Shown: positions 54,119-62,556 of the stretch, in pieces | Position numbering within the stretch: the first letter of the stretch is position 1 | Layout: every line of letters starts with the position of its first letter | NCBI RefSeq assembly: GCF_032191775.1 | Contig: NZ_CP132507.1 | Span: 3,559,001-3,623,000, forward strand | Length of the DNA stretch: 64,000 nucleotides | Direction: 5' to 3' | Source of the DNA: Rhodoferax mekongensis | GTDB lineage: Bacteria > Pseudomonadota > Gammaproteobacteria > Burkholderiales > Burkholderiaceae_C | The notes under the pieces: model-generated | Databases searched by the model: none | What the model was told of the DNA's origin: nothing | Seen by the model: the letters and a program-made list of their open reading frames with translations, nothing else | Made by a program: the position numbers and the translations under genes

Positions 54119-54421
54119 ATGGAACTTACCCCTCGTGAAAAAGACAAGCTCATGCTGTTCACTGCCGGATTGCTGGCAGAGCGCCGCAAAGCCCGTGGCC
54201 TCAAACTCAATTACCCTGAGGCCGTGGCCCTGATCAGCTGCGCCGTGATGGAAGGCGCGCGTGACGGCAAAACTGTGGCCCAGCTCATGAGCGAAGGCCG
54301 CACCGTGCTGACCCGCGATGACGTGATGGACGGCATCGCCGAGATGATTCCGGACATCCAGATCGAAGCTACCTTCCCCGACGGCACCAAGCTCGTCACT
54401 GTCCACCAGCCGATCGTATGA
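54119..54421 (+). CDS. ureA: Urease gamma subunit
   Basis: The 100-residue small urease subunit ([54 protein letters not shown]). It assembles with UreB and UreC into the nickel enzyme that splits urea to ammonia and carbamate. First gene of the urease operon; a hairpin and the ureJ gene separate it from ureB. Confidence 0.97.
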   Translation: MELTPREKDKLMLFTAGLLAERRKARGLKLNYPEAVALISCAVMEGARDGKTVAQLMSEGRTVLTRDDVMDGIAEMIPDIQIEATFPDGTKLVTVHQPIV

Positions 54422-54472
54422 ACACCCCCCGGCTTGCCCACTTCGTGTGGCCGCTTTCCCCCTTGCAGGGGC

Positions 54473-54509
54473 AACACCAGCGGCCCGGCAAAGCCGGTTC
54501 CGCGGTGTT
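54473..54509 (+). repeat. Hairpin-forming repeat in the ureA-ureJ gap
   Basis: AACACC..GCGG..CCGGC pairs with GCCGG..CCGC-GGTGTT around an AAA loop. No T-tract follows. The 135-base gap also contains CCGCTTTCCCCCTTGCAGGG just before it. The compact shape suggests a REP-like or mRNA-processing element; I see no second copy in this window. Confidence 0.5.
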
Positions 54510-54556
54510 CCTGGTTAAGACGACCTCCCCTCTTCTCGCTCACTTTTGGAGATTCC

Positions 54557-55159
54557 ATGCGTTACCCATCGAAATCCGCTCTTCTTTTCATAGCTGCTGG
54601 CGCACTATCCACGGGCGCCAGCGCCCATATGGGCACTGATCTGCATAGCCATGGCAGCTTCATGACCGGCCTGCTGCACCCGCTGGGTGGACTGGACCAC
54701 TTGCTGGCCATGCTGGCCGTCGGTGTCTGGAGCGCAGTGTCTGCCCGCCGTGCCGGGCCTGCCTTGTTGTGGGGGCCGCTCGCCTTCGCCAACATGCTCG
54801 TGCTGGGCGCCCTGCTGGGCCTCCGAGGCATGGGCGGCGCCGTGGTGGAGCCCATGGTGGCTGCGTCCGTGCTGGCGCTGGGCCTCTTGGTACTCACACG
54901 CCAAGGCATGAATGCCGCAGCCTCCATGGTGTTGGTGGGTGGCTTTGCTGTGTTCCACGGACTGGCCCACGGGGCGGAGTTAGCAGCTACGGGTGACGCA
55001 GTTGCGCCAGTGGCCGGCATGTTTGTGACCACCATCGCGCTGCATCTTTCAGGCGTGGCACTGGGCTGGTCCTTGCGTGCTGCCAATGTGTGGGCAACCC
55101 GCGCCACCGGCGCTGCCGTGGCTACCTCGGGCCTCGCCCTGTTGATGCAATTGGCGTGA
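54557..55159 (+). CDS. ureJ: HupE/UreJ-family membrane protein, putative nickel permease
   Basis: A 200-residue membrane protein with signal peptide and six hydrophobic segments. The family motif with potential nickel-binding His is seen ([31 protein letters not shown]). TTTTGGAGATTCC precedes ATG 54557. The signal peptide ([17 protein letters not shown]) is largely encoded by dispersed repeat copy H. Location inside the urease operon supports nickel supply. Confidence 0.9.
   Translation: MRYPSKSALLFIAAGALSTGASAHMGTDLHSHGSFMTGLLHPLGGLDHLLAMLAVGVWSAVSARRAGPALLWGPLAFANMLVLGALLGLRGMGGAVVEPMVAASVLALGLLVLTRQGMNAAASMVLVGGFAVFHGLAHGAELAATGDAVAPVAGMFVTTIALHLSGVALGWSLRAANVWATRATGAAVATSGLALLMQLA
54584..54622 (+). 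repeat. Dispersed short repeat, copy H (ureJ signal peptide)
   Basis: CTTTTCATAGCTGCTGGCGC then ACTATCCACGGGCGCCAGC. It matches the puuD copy C in 28 of 31 bases from AGCTGCT onward and forms the core and cleavage region of the UreJ signal peptide. Confidence 0.78.
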
Positions 55160-55170
55160 AGGACGGCCCC

Positions 55171-55476
55171 ATGATCCCCGGCGAACTCATTCTTGACGAC
55201 GGCGAACATCTACTCAACACGGGCCGCCGCACCGTGACGGTGGTGGTGCAGAACCAGTCGGACCGGCCTATCCAGGTCGGTTCCCACTACCACTTTGCAG
55301 AGACCAATGGCGCGCTCGGCTTTGACCGTGCGGTGGCGCAAGGCATGCGCCTGAACATCGCCTCCGGCTCGGCCGTGCGCTTTGAGCCCGGGCAGCAACG
55401 TACCGTGGAGCTGGTGGAGTTTGCCGGCGACAGAATGATTTACGGCTTTCGCGGCCTGACCCAAGGGAGTCTTTGA
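55171..55476 (+). CDS. ureB: Urease beta subunit
   Basis: The 101-residue beta subunit ([55 protein letters not shown]). ATG 55171 is 11 bases after the ureJ stop; an upstream frame inside ureJ is not coding. Stop lies two bases before the ureC start. Confidence 0.97.
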   Translation: MIPGELILDDGEHLLNTGRRTVTVVVQNQSDRPIQVGSHYHFAETNGALGFDRAVAQGMRLNIASGSAVRFEPGQQRTVELVEFAGDRMIYGFRGLTQGSL

Positions 55477-55478
55477 AC

Positions 55479-57197
55479 ATGGCAACGATTGGACGCCGCG
55501 CCTACGCGGAAATCTTTGGCCCCACCACTGGCGACCGCGTGCGCCTGGCAGATACCGGCCTGATCATTGAGGTCGAAAAAGACTACACCCTGGCCGCTGG
55601 CAGCTATGGCGAAGAGGTGAAGTTCGGCGGCGGCAAAACCATCCGCGACGGCATGGCGCAAAGCCAGCGAACCAGAGCGGAAGGTGCAGTGGACTGCGTG
55701 CTGACCAACGCCCTCATCCTGGACCACTGGGGCATCGTCAAGGCCGACATCGGCCTCAAGGGCGGGCGCATTGTGGCCATTGGCAAAGCCGGCAACCCTG
55801 ACACCCAGCCGGGTGTGGACATCATCATCGGGCCGGGCACCGAAATCATCAGCTGCGAGGGCAACATCGTCACCGCGGGCGGCATTGACTGCCATATTCA
55901 CTTCATCTGCCCGCAGCAGATTGAAGAAGCACTCTCCAGCGGCGTGACCACCATGATGGGTGGCGGCACGGGCCCTGCCACCGGCACCTTTGCCACCACT
56001 TGCACGCCAGGCCCCTGGAATATTGAGCGCATGCTGCAAGCGGCCGATGCCTTCCCCATGAACCTGGGCTATTTTGGTAAGGGCAATGCCAGCCTGCCCG
56101 GCGCACTGCATGAGCAGATCAACGCCGGGGTGATCGGCCTCAAGCTGCATGAAGACTGGGGCAGCACGCCCGCTGCCATCAGCAACTGTCTGGATGTGGC
56201 TGACGAAACCGAGATTCAGGTAGCCCTGCACTCGGACACGCTCAACGAATCCGGCTTTGTGGAGAACACCATTGAAGCGACCAAGGGCCGTGGCCTGTGC
56301 GCCTTCCACACTGAAGGCGCGGGCGGCGGACATGCGCCGGACATCTTGAAGGTCGTGGGCCAGGCGAACTTTCTGCCCAGCTCTACCAACCCCACCATGC
56401 CTTACACCCAGAACACACTGGACGAGCATGTGGACATGCTGATGGTCTGCCACCACCTGGACGCGGGCATTGCGGAAGACCTGGCCTTTGCCGAGAGCCG
56501 CATCCGCAAGGAAACCATTGCGGCGGAAGACATCCTGCACGACATGGGCGCGATCTCCATGATGAGCAGCGACAGCCAGGCCATGGGCCGCGTGGGCGAA
56601 GTCATCATCCGCACTTGGCAGACGGCCGACAAGATGAAGTCGCAGCGTGGCAGCTTGCCCGAAGACAGCAGCCGCAACGACAATTTCCGCGCCAAGCGTT
56701 ACGTCGCCAAGTACACCATCAACCCTGCGATCGCGCACGGCATCAGCCATGAAGTCGGCAGCATCGAAGTCGGCAAGTGGGCCGACCTGGTAATCTACAA
56801 ACCCGCTTTCTTCGGCGTCAAACCCGCGCTGATATTGAAGGGCGGCTTCATCGCCCACGCCGCCATGGGCGACCCGAATGCGTCCATCCCCACCCCGCAG
56901 CCGGTGCACTACCGCCCGATGTTCGGCAGCTTTGGTGGCGCGCTGCACCGGGGCTCGCTGACCTTTGTGTCCCAATCGGGCTTGAACGCAGGCATCAAGG
57001 AACGCTTCGGCCTGGCCAAAAACGTGTCAGCGGTGAAAAACATCCGTGGCATACGCAAACAGCATATGGTGCACAACAGCTACTTGCCCACCATGGAAAT
57101 CGACGCGCAAACCTACACTGTGCGCGCCGACGGCCAACTGCTGACGTGTGAGCCGGCAGTCAAGCTACCCATGGCACAGCGCTACTTTTTGTTCTGA
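55479..57197 (+). CDS. ureC: Urease alpha (catalytic) subunit
   Basis: The 572-residue nickel subunit. Ligand motifs are intact: HIHFICPQQ (two Ni-binding His), KLHEDWG with the Lys that is carbamylated, [21 protein letters not shown] and the flexible-flap His in MVCHHLD; Asp ligand in [14 protein letters not shown] 55479 is the start; the TTG at 55473 merely adds two residues. Expected to be active if matured by UreDEFG. Confidence 0.98.
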   Translation: MATIGRRAYAEIFGPTTGDRVRLADTGLIIEVEKDYTLAAGSYGEEVKFGGGKTIRDGMAQSQRTRAEGAVDCVLTNALILDHWGIVKADIGLKGGRIVAIGKAGNPDTQPGVDIIIGPGTEIISCEGNIVTAGGIDCHIHFICPQQIEEALSSGVTTMMGGGTGPATGTFATTCTPGPWNIERMLQAADAFPMNLGYFGKGNASLPGALHEQINAGVIGLKLHEDWGSTPAAISNCLDVADETEIQVALHSDTLNESGFVENTIEATKGRGLCAFHTEGAGGGHAPDILKVVGQANFLPSSTNPTMPYTQNTLDEHVDMLMVCHHLDAGIAEDLAFAESRIRKETIAAEDILHDMGAISMMSSDSQAMGRVGEVIIRTWQTADKMKSQRGSLPEDSSRNDNFRAKRYVAKYTINPAIAHGISHEVGSIEVGKWADLVIYKPAFFGVKPALILKGGFIAHAAMGDPNASIPTPQPVHYRPMFGSFGGALHRGSLTFVSQSGLNAGIKERFGLAKNVSAVKNIRGIRKQHMVHNSYLPTMEIDAQTYTVRADGQLLTCEPAVKLPMAQRYFLF

Positions 57198-57215
57198 AGC
57201 CGCATCACGCAACCC

Positions 57216-57674
57216 ATGGACATTCGCATCGATGACCTTCAGGGGGCGGCCATTGCAGCCCTTCTGCAAGTGCACCTGGATTCGATGCACCAGCACTCGC
57301 CACCGGAGAGCGTGCATGCCCTCGATCTGGATGCCTTGCGTCACCCGTCCATCACCTTTTGGACGGCGTGGGAGGGTGAAGTGCTGCTGGGCTGCGGCGC
57401 GCTCAAAACGCACAGCGCCACCCACGCAGAGCTCAAGTCCATGCGCACCGCCGCGGGCCATGAACGGAAAGGGGTTGCGCGCGCCCTGCTGCGGCACATG
57501 GAAACCGCGGCACGCGCAAAAGGTGTGCAGCACATCAGCTTGGAAACCGGCACCAACGCCCCGTTCTTCCCGGCCCACAGACTCTATGAAAGCGAAGGCT
57601 TTGTAGAGTGCGGCCCGTTTGCCGAGTACCAGATAGACCCCTGGAGCCGGTTCATGACAAAGGCCCTCGTCTAA
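57216..57674 (+). CDS. GNAT-family N-acetyltransferase
   Basis: A 152-residue acetyltransferase with the acetyl-CoA loop (MRTAAGHERKGVARALLRHM, Q/RxxGxA-like RKGVA) and C-terminal APFFPAHRLYESEGFVECGPF. Substrate unknown. It sits 18 bases after ureC in the urease operon, replacing ureE at that place. Confidence 0.88.
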   Translation: MDIRIDDLQGAAIAALLQVHLDSMHQHSPPESVHALDLDALRHPSITFWTAWEGEVLLGCGALKTHSATHAELKSMRTAAGHERKGVARALLRHMETAARAKGVQHISLETGTNAPFFPAHRLYESEGFVECGPFAEYQIDPWSRFMTKALV

Positions 57675-57677
57675 GGG

Positions 57678-58076
57678 CTAACCCGCTTCTATATGCGTAC
57701 GAATCCAATTCGCAAAAACAGCCTCTTCCATGTCACCGGCTGCAACTCTGAGCATGGTCAAGATGCAGTCCGAGTCGTCCGCCATCAATTCGTACCCATT
57801 CAAGGCCAAAAACAACTCGACGGCGACAAAGGCCGTGCGTTTGTTGCCATCGCTAAACGGATGGTTGCGCGCAATGCCAAAACCATAGGCTGCGGCCAAC
57901 TCGGCGATGTCAGGCGTGCCATAGTGAGACAACTGCACGGGACGGGCGACCGCCGATTCCAAGGCGTTCGCGTCACGCAGTCCGGCCAAGCCGCCATGCT
58001 CGGCCAATTGCTCCTCATGGACGGCGTACAGGACCTCGCTGGCAATCCAGCGCCAAGTGCGACCAGGCGCACTCAT
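57678..58076 (-). CDS. Fic/Doc-family death-on-curing toxin
   Basis: A 132-residue Doc-type protein with the motif HPFSDGNKRTAF (near residue 75), which in phage P1 Doc phosphorylates EF-Tu. N-terminal VLYAVHEEQLAEHGGLAGLRD is family-typical. It overlaps its antitoxin by four bases (ATGA). Antisense to the urease operon, between the acetyltransferase gene and ureE. Confidence 0.92.
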   Translation of the reverse strand: MSAPGRTWRWIASEVLYAVHEEQLAEHGGLAGLRDANALESAVARPVQLSHYGTPDIAELAAAYGFGIARNHPFSDGNKRTAFVAVELFLALNGYELMADDSDCILTMLRVAAGDMEEAVFANWIRTHIEAG

Positions 58077-58297
58077 TTGGCCAGCTCATGCAAAACAGCG
58101 CGCCGCTTTTTCATGATGCGCCGGGCTTCCGTCATCTGTGCCTCAAACTCAGGGTCGTACGTGGATAGCGTCACGCCGTTGGCAGCCTCGCTCATGAAAA
58201 GGGTGTCACCCTTCTCCACCTTCAGCCGTGCCAACACTTCTTTGGGCAAGATAACGCCCACTGAGTTTCCAATTTGTGTGAGTTTGACTGCGGACAT
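58073..58297 (-). CDS. AbrB/SpoVT-type antitoxin
   Basis: A 74-residue swapped-hairpin DNA-binding protein (KLTQIGNSVGVILPKEVLAR, LKVEKGDTLFM) with a C-terminal helical tail likely to bind and block the Doc toxin. It is the first gene of the pair; a palindrome TATAAC-GTTT-GTTATA just upstream is a likely autoregulatory site. Confidence 0.92.
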   Translation of the reverse strand: MSAVKLTQIGNSVGVILPKEVLARLKVEKGDTLFMSEAANGVTLSTYDPEFEAQMTEARRIMKKRRAVLHELAK

Positions 58298-58314
58298 GCA
58301 AGGCCCCTTCGAGT

Positions 58315-58330
58315 TATAACGTTTGTTATA
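58315..58330. promoter_or_regulatory. Inverted repeat before the antitoxin gene
   Basis: TATAAC-GTTT-GTTATA, a perfect 6-4-6 inverted repeat, 18 bases upstream of the antitoxin ATG. It fits autoregulation by the AbrB-type protein and also lies just before ureE on the other strand. Confidence 0.55.
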
Positions 58331-58364
58331 TTAACAGTCACTCATTCACCCTTCAAGCTGTCTC

Positions 58365-59030
58365 ATGCTCCAAGTCTCCAAATGCATTCCCCAAGGCCAA
58401 GGCCTGGCACCGGTCCTCGTCAAGCGCGCCGTCACCGTCGAGCTGGATTGGGACGTGCGCCAGAAAAGCCGTTTTGATGCCACCGACAGCCAAGGCCGCC
58501 AGATCGGCGTGTTTCTGCCCCGTGGCACCGTCGTGCGCGGTGGCGACGTGCTGGTGGCCGAAGACGGCTCGCTCATCGTCGCCAAAGCCGCACCGCAAGC
58601 GGTGCTGAAGATCACCCACTGCCGCAATCACGGCACACCCTTCGACCTGATCCGTGCGGCCTACCACCTTGGCAATCGCCATGTACCCATCGAGTTGCAG
58701 CCCGACCACCTGAAGATTGAGCCTGACCACGTGCTGGCCGACATGCTGCGCGCCATGCACCTGATCGTGAATGCGGTGGACGAGGCGTTTGAGCCCGAGA
58801 ACGGTGCCTACGCCACCGGTGGACACCACGGCGGCCATCACCACGGACACGATCACCACGACCATGGCCATGACCACGGGCATTCCCACGCCGGCCACAG
58901 CCATGATCACGCACCCCAGCAGGCAGCGACTTTGCGTGGCATTCCGGTGGCAGTGCAAGCCAAACCGCATGTGCATGGCCCGGACTGCAACCATGGTCAC
59001 GACCATGGCCACCACCACGGCGACCAATAA
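58365..59030 (+). CDS. ureE: Urease accessory protein UreE, histidine-rich
   Basis: Nickel metallochaperone of 221 residues. N-terminal peptide-binding domain (KRAVTVELDWDVRQKSRFDA, GTVVRGGDVLVAEDG) and metal domain (HLGNRHVPIE with the conserved metal His) are complete. From about residue 150 it has a long His tail (GGHHGGHHHGHDHHDHGHDH and more) and a second His/Cys cluster at the C terminus (HGPDCNHGHDHGHHHGD), longer than in many UreE, suggesting strong nickel storage. Confidence 0.95.
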   Translation: MLQVSKCIPQGQGLAPVLVKRAVTVELDWDVRQKSRFDATDSQGRQIGVFLPRGTVVRGGDVLVAEDGSLIVAKAAPQAVLKITHCRNHGTPFDLIRAAYHLGNRHVPIELQPDHLKIEPDHVLADMLRAMHLIVNAVDEAFEPENGAYATGGHHGGHHHGHDHHDHGHDHGHSHAGHSHDHAPQQAATLRGIPVAVQAKPHVHGPDCNHGHDHGHHHGDQ

Positions 59031-59042
59031 ACAAGCAACACC

Positions 59043-59720
59043 ATGCTCGACAGCAGCCTGATGCAGCTCATGTGGCTGGCCTCCCCGGCCTTGCCGATTG
59101 GCGGCTTTTCATACTCCGAATGCCTGGAGGCGGCCGTGGATACTGCGCGAGCCGCTACAGAAAGCGAAGCATCCGTGTGGCTGGTCGACCAACTGCACAT
59201 GACGCTGGCCCGCTCGGAGCTGCCAGCGGTGGCCCAAGCCATTTCCGCCTGGCGCGCAGACGACCAGCCCCGCATTGCCGAGCTGAATGCCTGGGTGCTG
59301 CAGACCCGCGAGAGCGCAGAGCTGCGGGCGCAAACCGAGCAAATGGGCAAGAGCCTGCTGGAATGGCTGAAGAACCACACCACGGCCACGCCCGCACAAA
59401 TCGCCCTGCTCGCCGCGCAGGAACCCACCTACCCCATCGCATTCGCGCTGGCCGCAAGCGCTACACAGGCCCCAGTGCGCGAATGCCTGCTGGCCTTTGC
59501 CTTCGGCTGGGCCGAGAACATGATGCAGGCCGCCATCAAAGCCGTGCCGCTGGGCCAGAGTGCCGGGCAGCGCATCCTGTCCGCGCTGACCGCCGAGATT
59601 CCTTTCGCTGTCGATTACGCCCTGAGCGTGAGCGACGACACCCGCCAAGCCTTCAGCCCCATGCTGGCCATCCTGAGCAGCCAGCATGAGGTGCAGTATT
59701 CAAGGCTTTTCCGCTCCTAG
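59043..59720 (+). CDS. ureF: Urease accessory protein UreF
   Basis: A 225-residue helical GTPase-regulating accessory protein ([54 protein letters not shown]). Starts 12 bases after ureE. Its final codons and stop lie in dispersed repeat copy I. Confidence 0.95.
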   Translation: MLDSSLMQLMWLASPALPIGGFSYSECLEAAVDTARAATESEASVWLVDQLHMTLARSELPAVAQAISAWRADDQPRIAELNAWVLQTRESAELRAQTEQMGKSLLEWLKNHTTATPAQIALLAAQEPTYPIAFALAASATQAPVRECLLAFAFGWAENMMQAAIKAVPLGQSAGQRILSALTAEIPFAVDYALSVSDDTRQAFSPMLAILSSQHEVQYSRLFRS

Positions 59721-59761
59721 CGCCCGTTGAATATGCGTAAGAAGCTCACTTTTTGATAGCA
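59713..59761 (-). repeat. Dispersed short repeat, copy I (ureF-ureG junction)
   Basis: Minus strand TGCTATCAAAAAGTGAGC then TTCTTACGCATATTCAACGG and GCGCTAGGAGC. It fills the ureF-ureG gap and supplies the ureF stop codon. Confidence 0.75.
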
Positions 59762-59767
59762 AACACC

Positions 59768-60427
59768 ATGTCCGCACTTCACCACATCGCCAACCGTACC
59801 AAGACCCTGCCGCCCCTGCGCGTGGGCATAGGCGGCCCCGTCGGCTCCGGCAAAACCACCCTGCTGGAAATGCTGTGCAAGGCCATGCGCGACCAGTACG
59901 ACCTGGTCGCCATCACCAACGACATTTACACCAAGGAAGACCAGCGCTTGCTGACCGTGAGCGGCGCCCTCCCCGCCGAGCGCATCATGGGTGTGGAAAC
60001 CGGCGGCTGCCCGCACACTGCCATCCGCGAAGACTGCTCCATCAACCTTGAGGCCATTGACCGCATGCTGGTGGACTTTCCCAACGCTGACATCGTGTTT
60101 GTGGAGAGCGGTGGCGACAATCTGGCCGCCACCTTCAGCCCCGAGCTGAGTGACCTGACCATCTACGTGATCGATGTGGCTGCCGGAGAAAAAATCCCCC
60201 GCAAAGGCGGCCCCGGCATCACCAAGAGCGACCTGTTCGTCATCAACAAAACCGACCTCGCCCCCCACGTGGGCGCCAACCTCGACGTGATGCGCGCTGA
60301 CACCGAGCGCATGCGCAACACCCCCAAGGGCATGAAGCCTTTTGCGATGACCAACCTCAAAGACCTGACCGGCCTGAAGGAGGTGATTGCGTTCATCGAA
60401 ACCAAAGGCATGCTCAAGGCCGGCTAG
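59768..60427 (+). CDS. ureG: Urease accessory GTPase UreG
   Basis: A 219-residue SIMIBI GTPase that powers nickel insertion. P-loop [28 protein letters not shown] with the nickel-binding Cys-Pro-His, VESGGDN and [13 protein letters not shown] are all present. ATG 59768 is used rather than TTG 59753, which lies in the repeat. The tRNA gene begins 14 bases after its stop. Confidence 0.97.
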   Translation: MSALHHIANRTKTLPPLRVGIGGPVGSGKTTLLEMLCKAMRDQYDLVAITNDIYTKEDQRLLTVSGALPAERIMGVETGGCPHTAIREDCSINLEAIDRMLVDFPNADIVFVESGGDNLAATFSPELSDLTIYVIDVAAGEKIPRKGGPGITKSDLFVINKTDLAPHVGANLDVMRADTERMRNTPKGMKPFAMTNLKDLTGLKEVIAFIETKGMLKAG

Positions 60428-60440
60428 AATACGAAGCTCA

Positions 60441-60530
60441 GGAAGCTTGGCCGAGCGGTTTAAGGCACCGGTCTTGAAAACCGGCGAGGGTTTATCCCCT
60501 CCGTGAGTTCGAATCTCACAGCTTCCGCCA
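60441..60530 (+). tRNA. tRNA-Ser (anticodon UGA)
   Basis: A 90-base class II tRNA with acceptor stem GGAAGC/GCTTCC, D-arm GGCCGAGCGGTTTAAGGCA, anticodon loop CTTGAAA with TGA at 60475-60477, a long variable arm (GAGGGTTTATCCCCTC) and T-loop TTCGAAT. The CCA end is encoded (60528-60530). It reads UCA and other UCN codons. Confidence 0.97.
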
Positions 60531-60573
60531 AACACCCCTTTGGCGCAGTGCTCAGGCGTCACAACGCCGCTTC

Positions 60574-61812
60574 ATGACCACCGACGCATCCCTCCCCCCA
60601 CTCTCGGCGCTGTTCAAGCAGCAGGCCTTCGTTCGCTATTGGTTCGCCCGCATTGCCGGCATCATGGGCAACCAGATGCTCATGGTGGCAGTCGCGTGGC
60701 ATATGTACGACCTGACCTCCAGCGCCTGGGACCTCGGGCTCGTGGGGCTGTTTCAGTTTGTGCCGGCACTTGTGATGACCTTGCCCGCCGGGCATGTGGC
60801 CGACCGCCTGCACCGAGGCCGTATCTTTGCGGCCTGCATGGCCTTGCAGGCTGGCGTGGCGCTCACGCTGCTGAGCGCCACTTTGGGGAACTTCGCGTCC
60901 CGTGAACTCATCCTGCTTATCTCCGTCGTGCTCGGCTTGGCCCGCGCCTTCCAGATGCCGGCCCAGCAAGCCCTGGTGGCGCTGCTGGTCCCGACTAACT
61001 TGCTCGGGCGCGCGGTAGCACTCAGCTCCACCGGCATGGAAATCGCGGTCATCAGCGGGCCGGCGCTGGGCGGGCTGCTCTACGCACTAGGGCCCACCAA
61101 CGTGTACATCTGCTGCACAACGCTGATGGTGCTGGCCACCGGCCTGATTCTGGCGGTGCATTACAAGCACAAACCTTCCAACTTGGCCGCCAGTTGGTCT
61201 ACCCTGTTTGCCGGCGTGCGCTTTGTGTGGGAACGCAAACTGCTGCTGGGCGCCAGTTCGCTGGACTTGTTTGCGGTGTTGCTGGGTGGCGCGACCGCCT
61301 TGCTGCCGATTTATGCGCGCGACATCCTGCACACCGGGCCTACGGGTCTGGGCTTTTTGCGCGCTGCGCCCGCAGTGGGCGCGCTCACCATGTCACTGGT
61401 GATCACCCGCTGGCCCTTGCGCCGGCATGTGGGAAAGCGCTTGCTGAGCGCCGTGGCGGTGTTCGGGTTGGCCACCGTGCTGTTCGGCCTGTCCGAATCG
61501 TTCTGGTTATCGATGTTCGCCCTCACCGTGACCGGTGCGGCGGACTGCATCAGCGTGGTCACCCGCAATACCTTGGTTCAGCTGGAAACACCCGACGAGA
61601 TGCGCGGGCGCGTGGCCGCTGTCAACTCCATCTTCATCGGTGCCTCGAATCAATTGGGTGAATTCGAATCGGGCGCCACGGCGGCGATGTGGGGCCCGGT
61701 GGGCTCGGTAGTGGTCGGCGGCATAGGCACCATGCTGGTGGCTGGCTTGTGGTTCAAGCTTTTCCCGGCTTTGGCCCACCGCGACCACATGGAGCCCCAA
61801 GGCAGTCGGTAA
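60574..61812 (+). CDS. MFS transporter
   Basis: A 412-residue major-facilitator protein with 12 hydrophobic segments, of the DHA3/enterobactin-exporter-like type (YWFARIAGIMGNQMLMVAVAW, VMTLPAGHVADRLHRGRIF, TPDEMRGRVAAVNSIFIGASN). Likely an efflux pump; substrate unknown. Starts 43 bases after tRNA-Ser. Confidence 0.88.
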   Translation: MTTDASLPPLSALFKQQAFVRYWFARIAGIMGNQMLMVAVAWHMYDLTSSAWDLGLVGLFQFVPALVMTLPAGHVADRLHRGRIFAACMALQAGVALTLLSATLGNFASRELILLISVVLGLARAFQMPAQQALVALLVPTNLLGRAVALSSTGMEIAVISGPALGGLLYALGPTNVYICCTTLMVLATGLILAVHYKHKPSNLAASWSTLFAGVRFVWERKLLLGASSLDLFAVLLGGATALLPIYARDILHTGPTGLGFLRAAPAVGALTMSLVITRWPLRRHVGKRLLSAVAVFGLATVLFGLSESFWLSMFALTVTGAADCISVVTRNTLVQLETPDEMRGRVAAVNSIFIGASNQLGEFESGATAAMWGPVGSVVVGGIGTMLVAGLWFKLFPALAHRDHMEPQGSR

Positions 61813-61827
61813 GCGCCAACAGCGCGC

Positions 61828-62514
61828 TCAAGTCCACAGGTCCAGTGGCGGGTCGGCCACCACTGCCCGCAGAATGTCGGAGCGGGACACGAAGCCCTGC
61901 ACCGCACCCGCCTCGTCCACCACCGGCAAACCGGGCAATCCGGTATCCAACAGCACGCGCGCAAGCCGGCGTATGTCGGTATCAGCGGCCACGCTGGGCA
62001 CCGGGGTCCACATCACTTCCTGCACGCTTTGGGCCAAGAAGGTGCGCCATACCAGCGCATGGGCATCGGCCCGGGGCAAGTGCTCGGCGCGGGTCAACTC
62101 CGCACGGGTGAGCAACCCTACCAAAACACCCTCTGCAGACACCACGGGGGCCTGCGCAATGCCATGCTGGTTGAGCAGCGCCCAGGTTTGCTCGATGGTG
62201 GAGGTGTCTGGGACCGTCACCACCTCGTGGCTCATGATGTCGGCCACCCGGGTCAAGGGCTGGCGGATCTGTGCAGGTTTGCTAACCTCGCCATAGGCCG
62301 CCAGTGCCGTCCGATGCGCGATGTCGGTGGCAGGCGCTTCATGGGCAGAAGCGTTCAGCACATCGGCAAAGCGCAGAGGACTATGGTCCTGGGCATTCAG
62401 CCCCAGCGCTTCGATGCGGCGGGTGCGTGCAGCGCGGCGTATGCCGGCTACCTTACCCAACTCTTCGAGCGAGCCCCGGAATATCTGCCCTGCTGTACCG
62501 TAAACCGAAAACAT
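61828..62514 (-). CDS. CBS-domain pair protein
   Basis: A 228-residue cytoplasmic protein. The N-terminal ~95 residues lack known motifs. Two CBS domains follow (VADIMSHEVVTVPDTSTIEQ...VGLLTRAEL and VQEVMWTPVPSVAADTDIRR...GFVSRSDILRAVV). CBS pairs bind adenosine nucleotides and regulate partners. ATG 62514 has GGGAGAC upstream; ATG 62529 is possible. Confidence 0.88.
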   Translation of the reverse strand: MFSVYGTAGQIFRGSLEELGKVAGIRRAARTRRIEALGLNAQDHSPLRFADVLNASAHEAPATDIAHRTALAAYGEVSKPAQIRQPLTRVADIMSHEVVTVPDTSTIEQTWALLNQHGIAQAPVVSAEGVLVGLLTRAELTRAEHLPRADAHALVWRTFLAQSVQEVMWTPVPSVAADTDIRRLARVLLDTGLPGLPVVDEAGAVQGFVSRSDILRAVVADPPLDLWT

Positions 62515-62556
62515 GGCGTCTCCCTGCATGGCCGGGCGGGCCGCGGCGCAGCCCGT

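Noticed and set aside
57680-57715. Partial resemblance to the 3' half of the dispersed repeat at the end of the Doc gene
   Set aside because: Only ACGCATAT and a GCGGG-like end match; the encoded C terminus looks like ordinary Doc sequence.
58800-59030. Repetitive DNA at the end of ureE considered as a tandem repeat or CRISPR-like array
   Set aside because: The repetition is simply His/Gly/Asp codons of the nickel-binding tail; no regular spacer-repeat structure exists.
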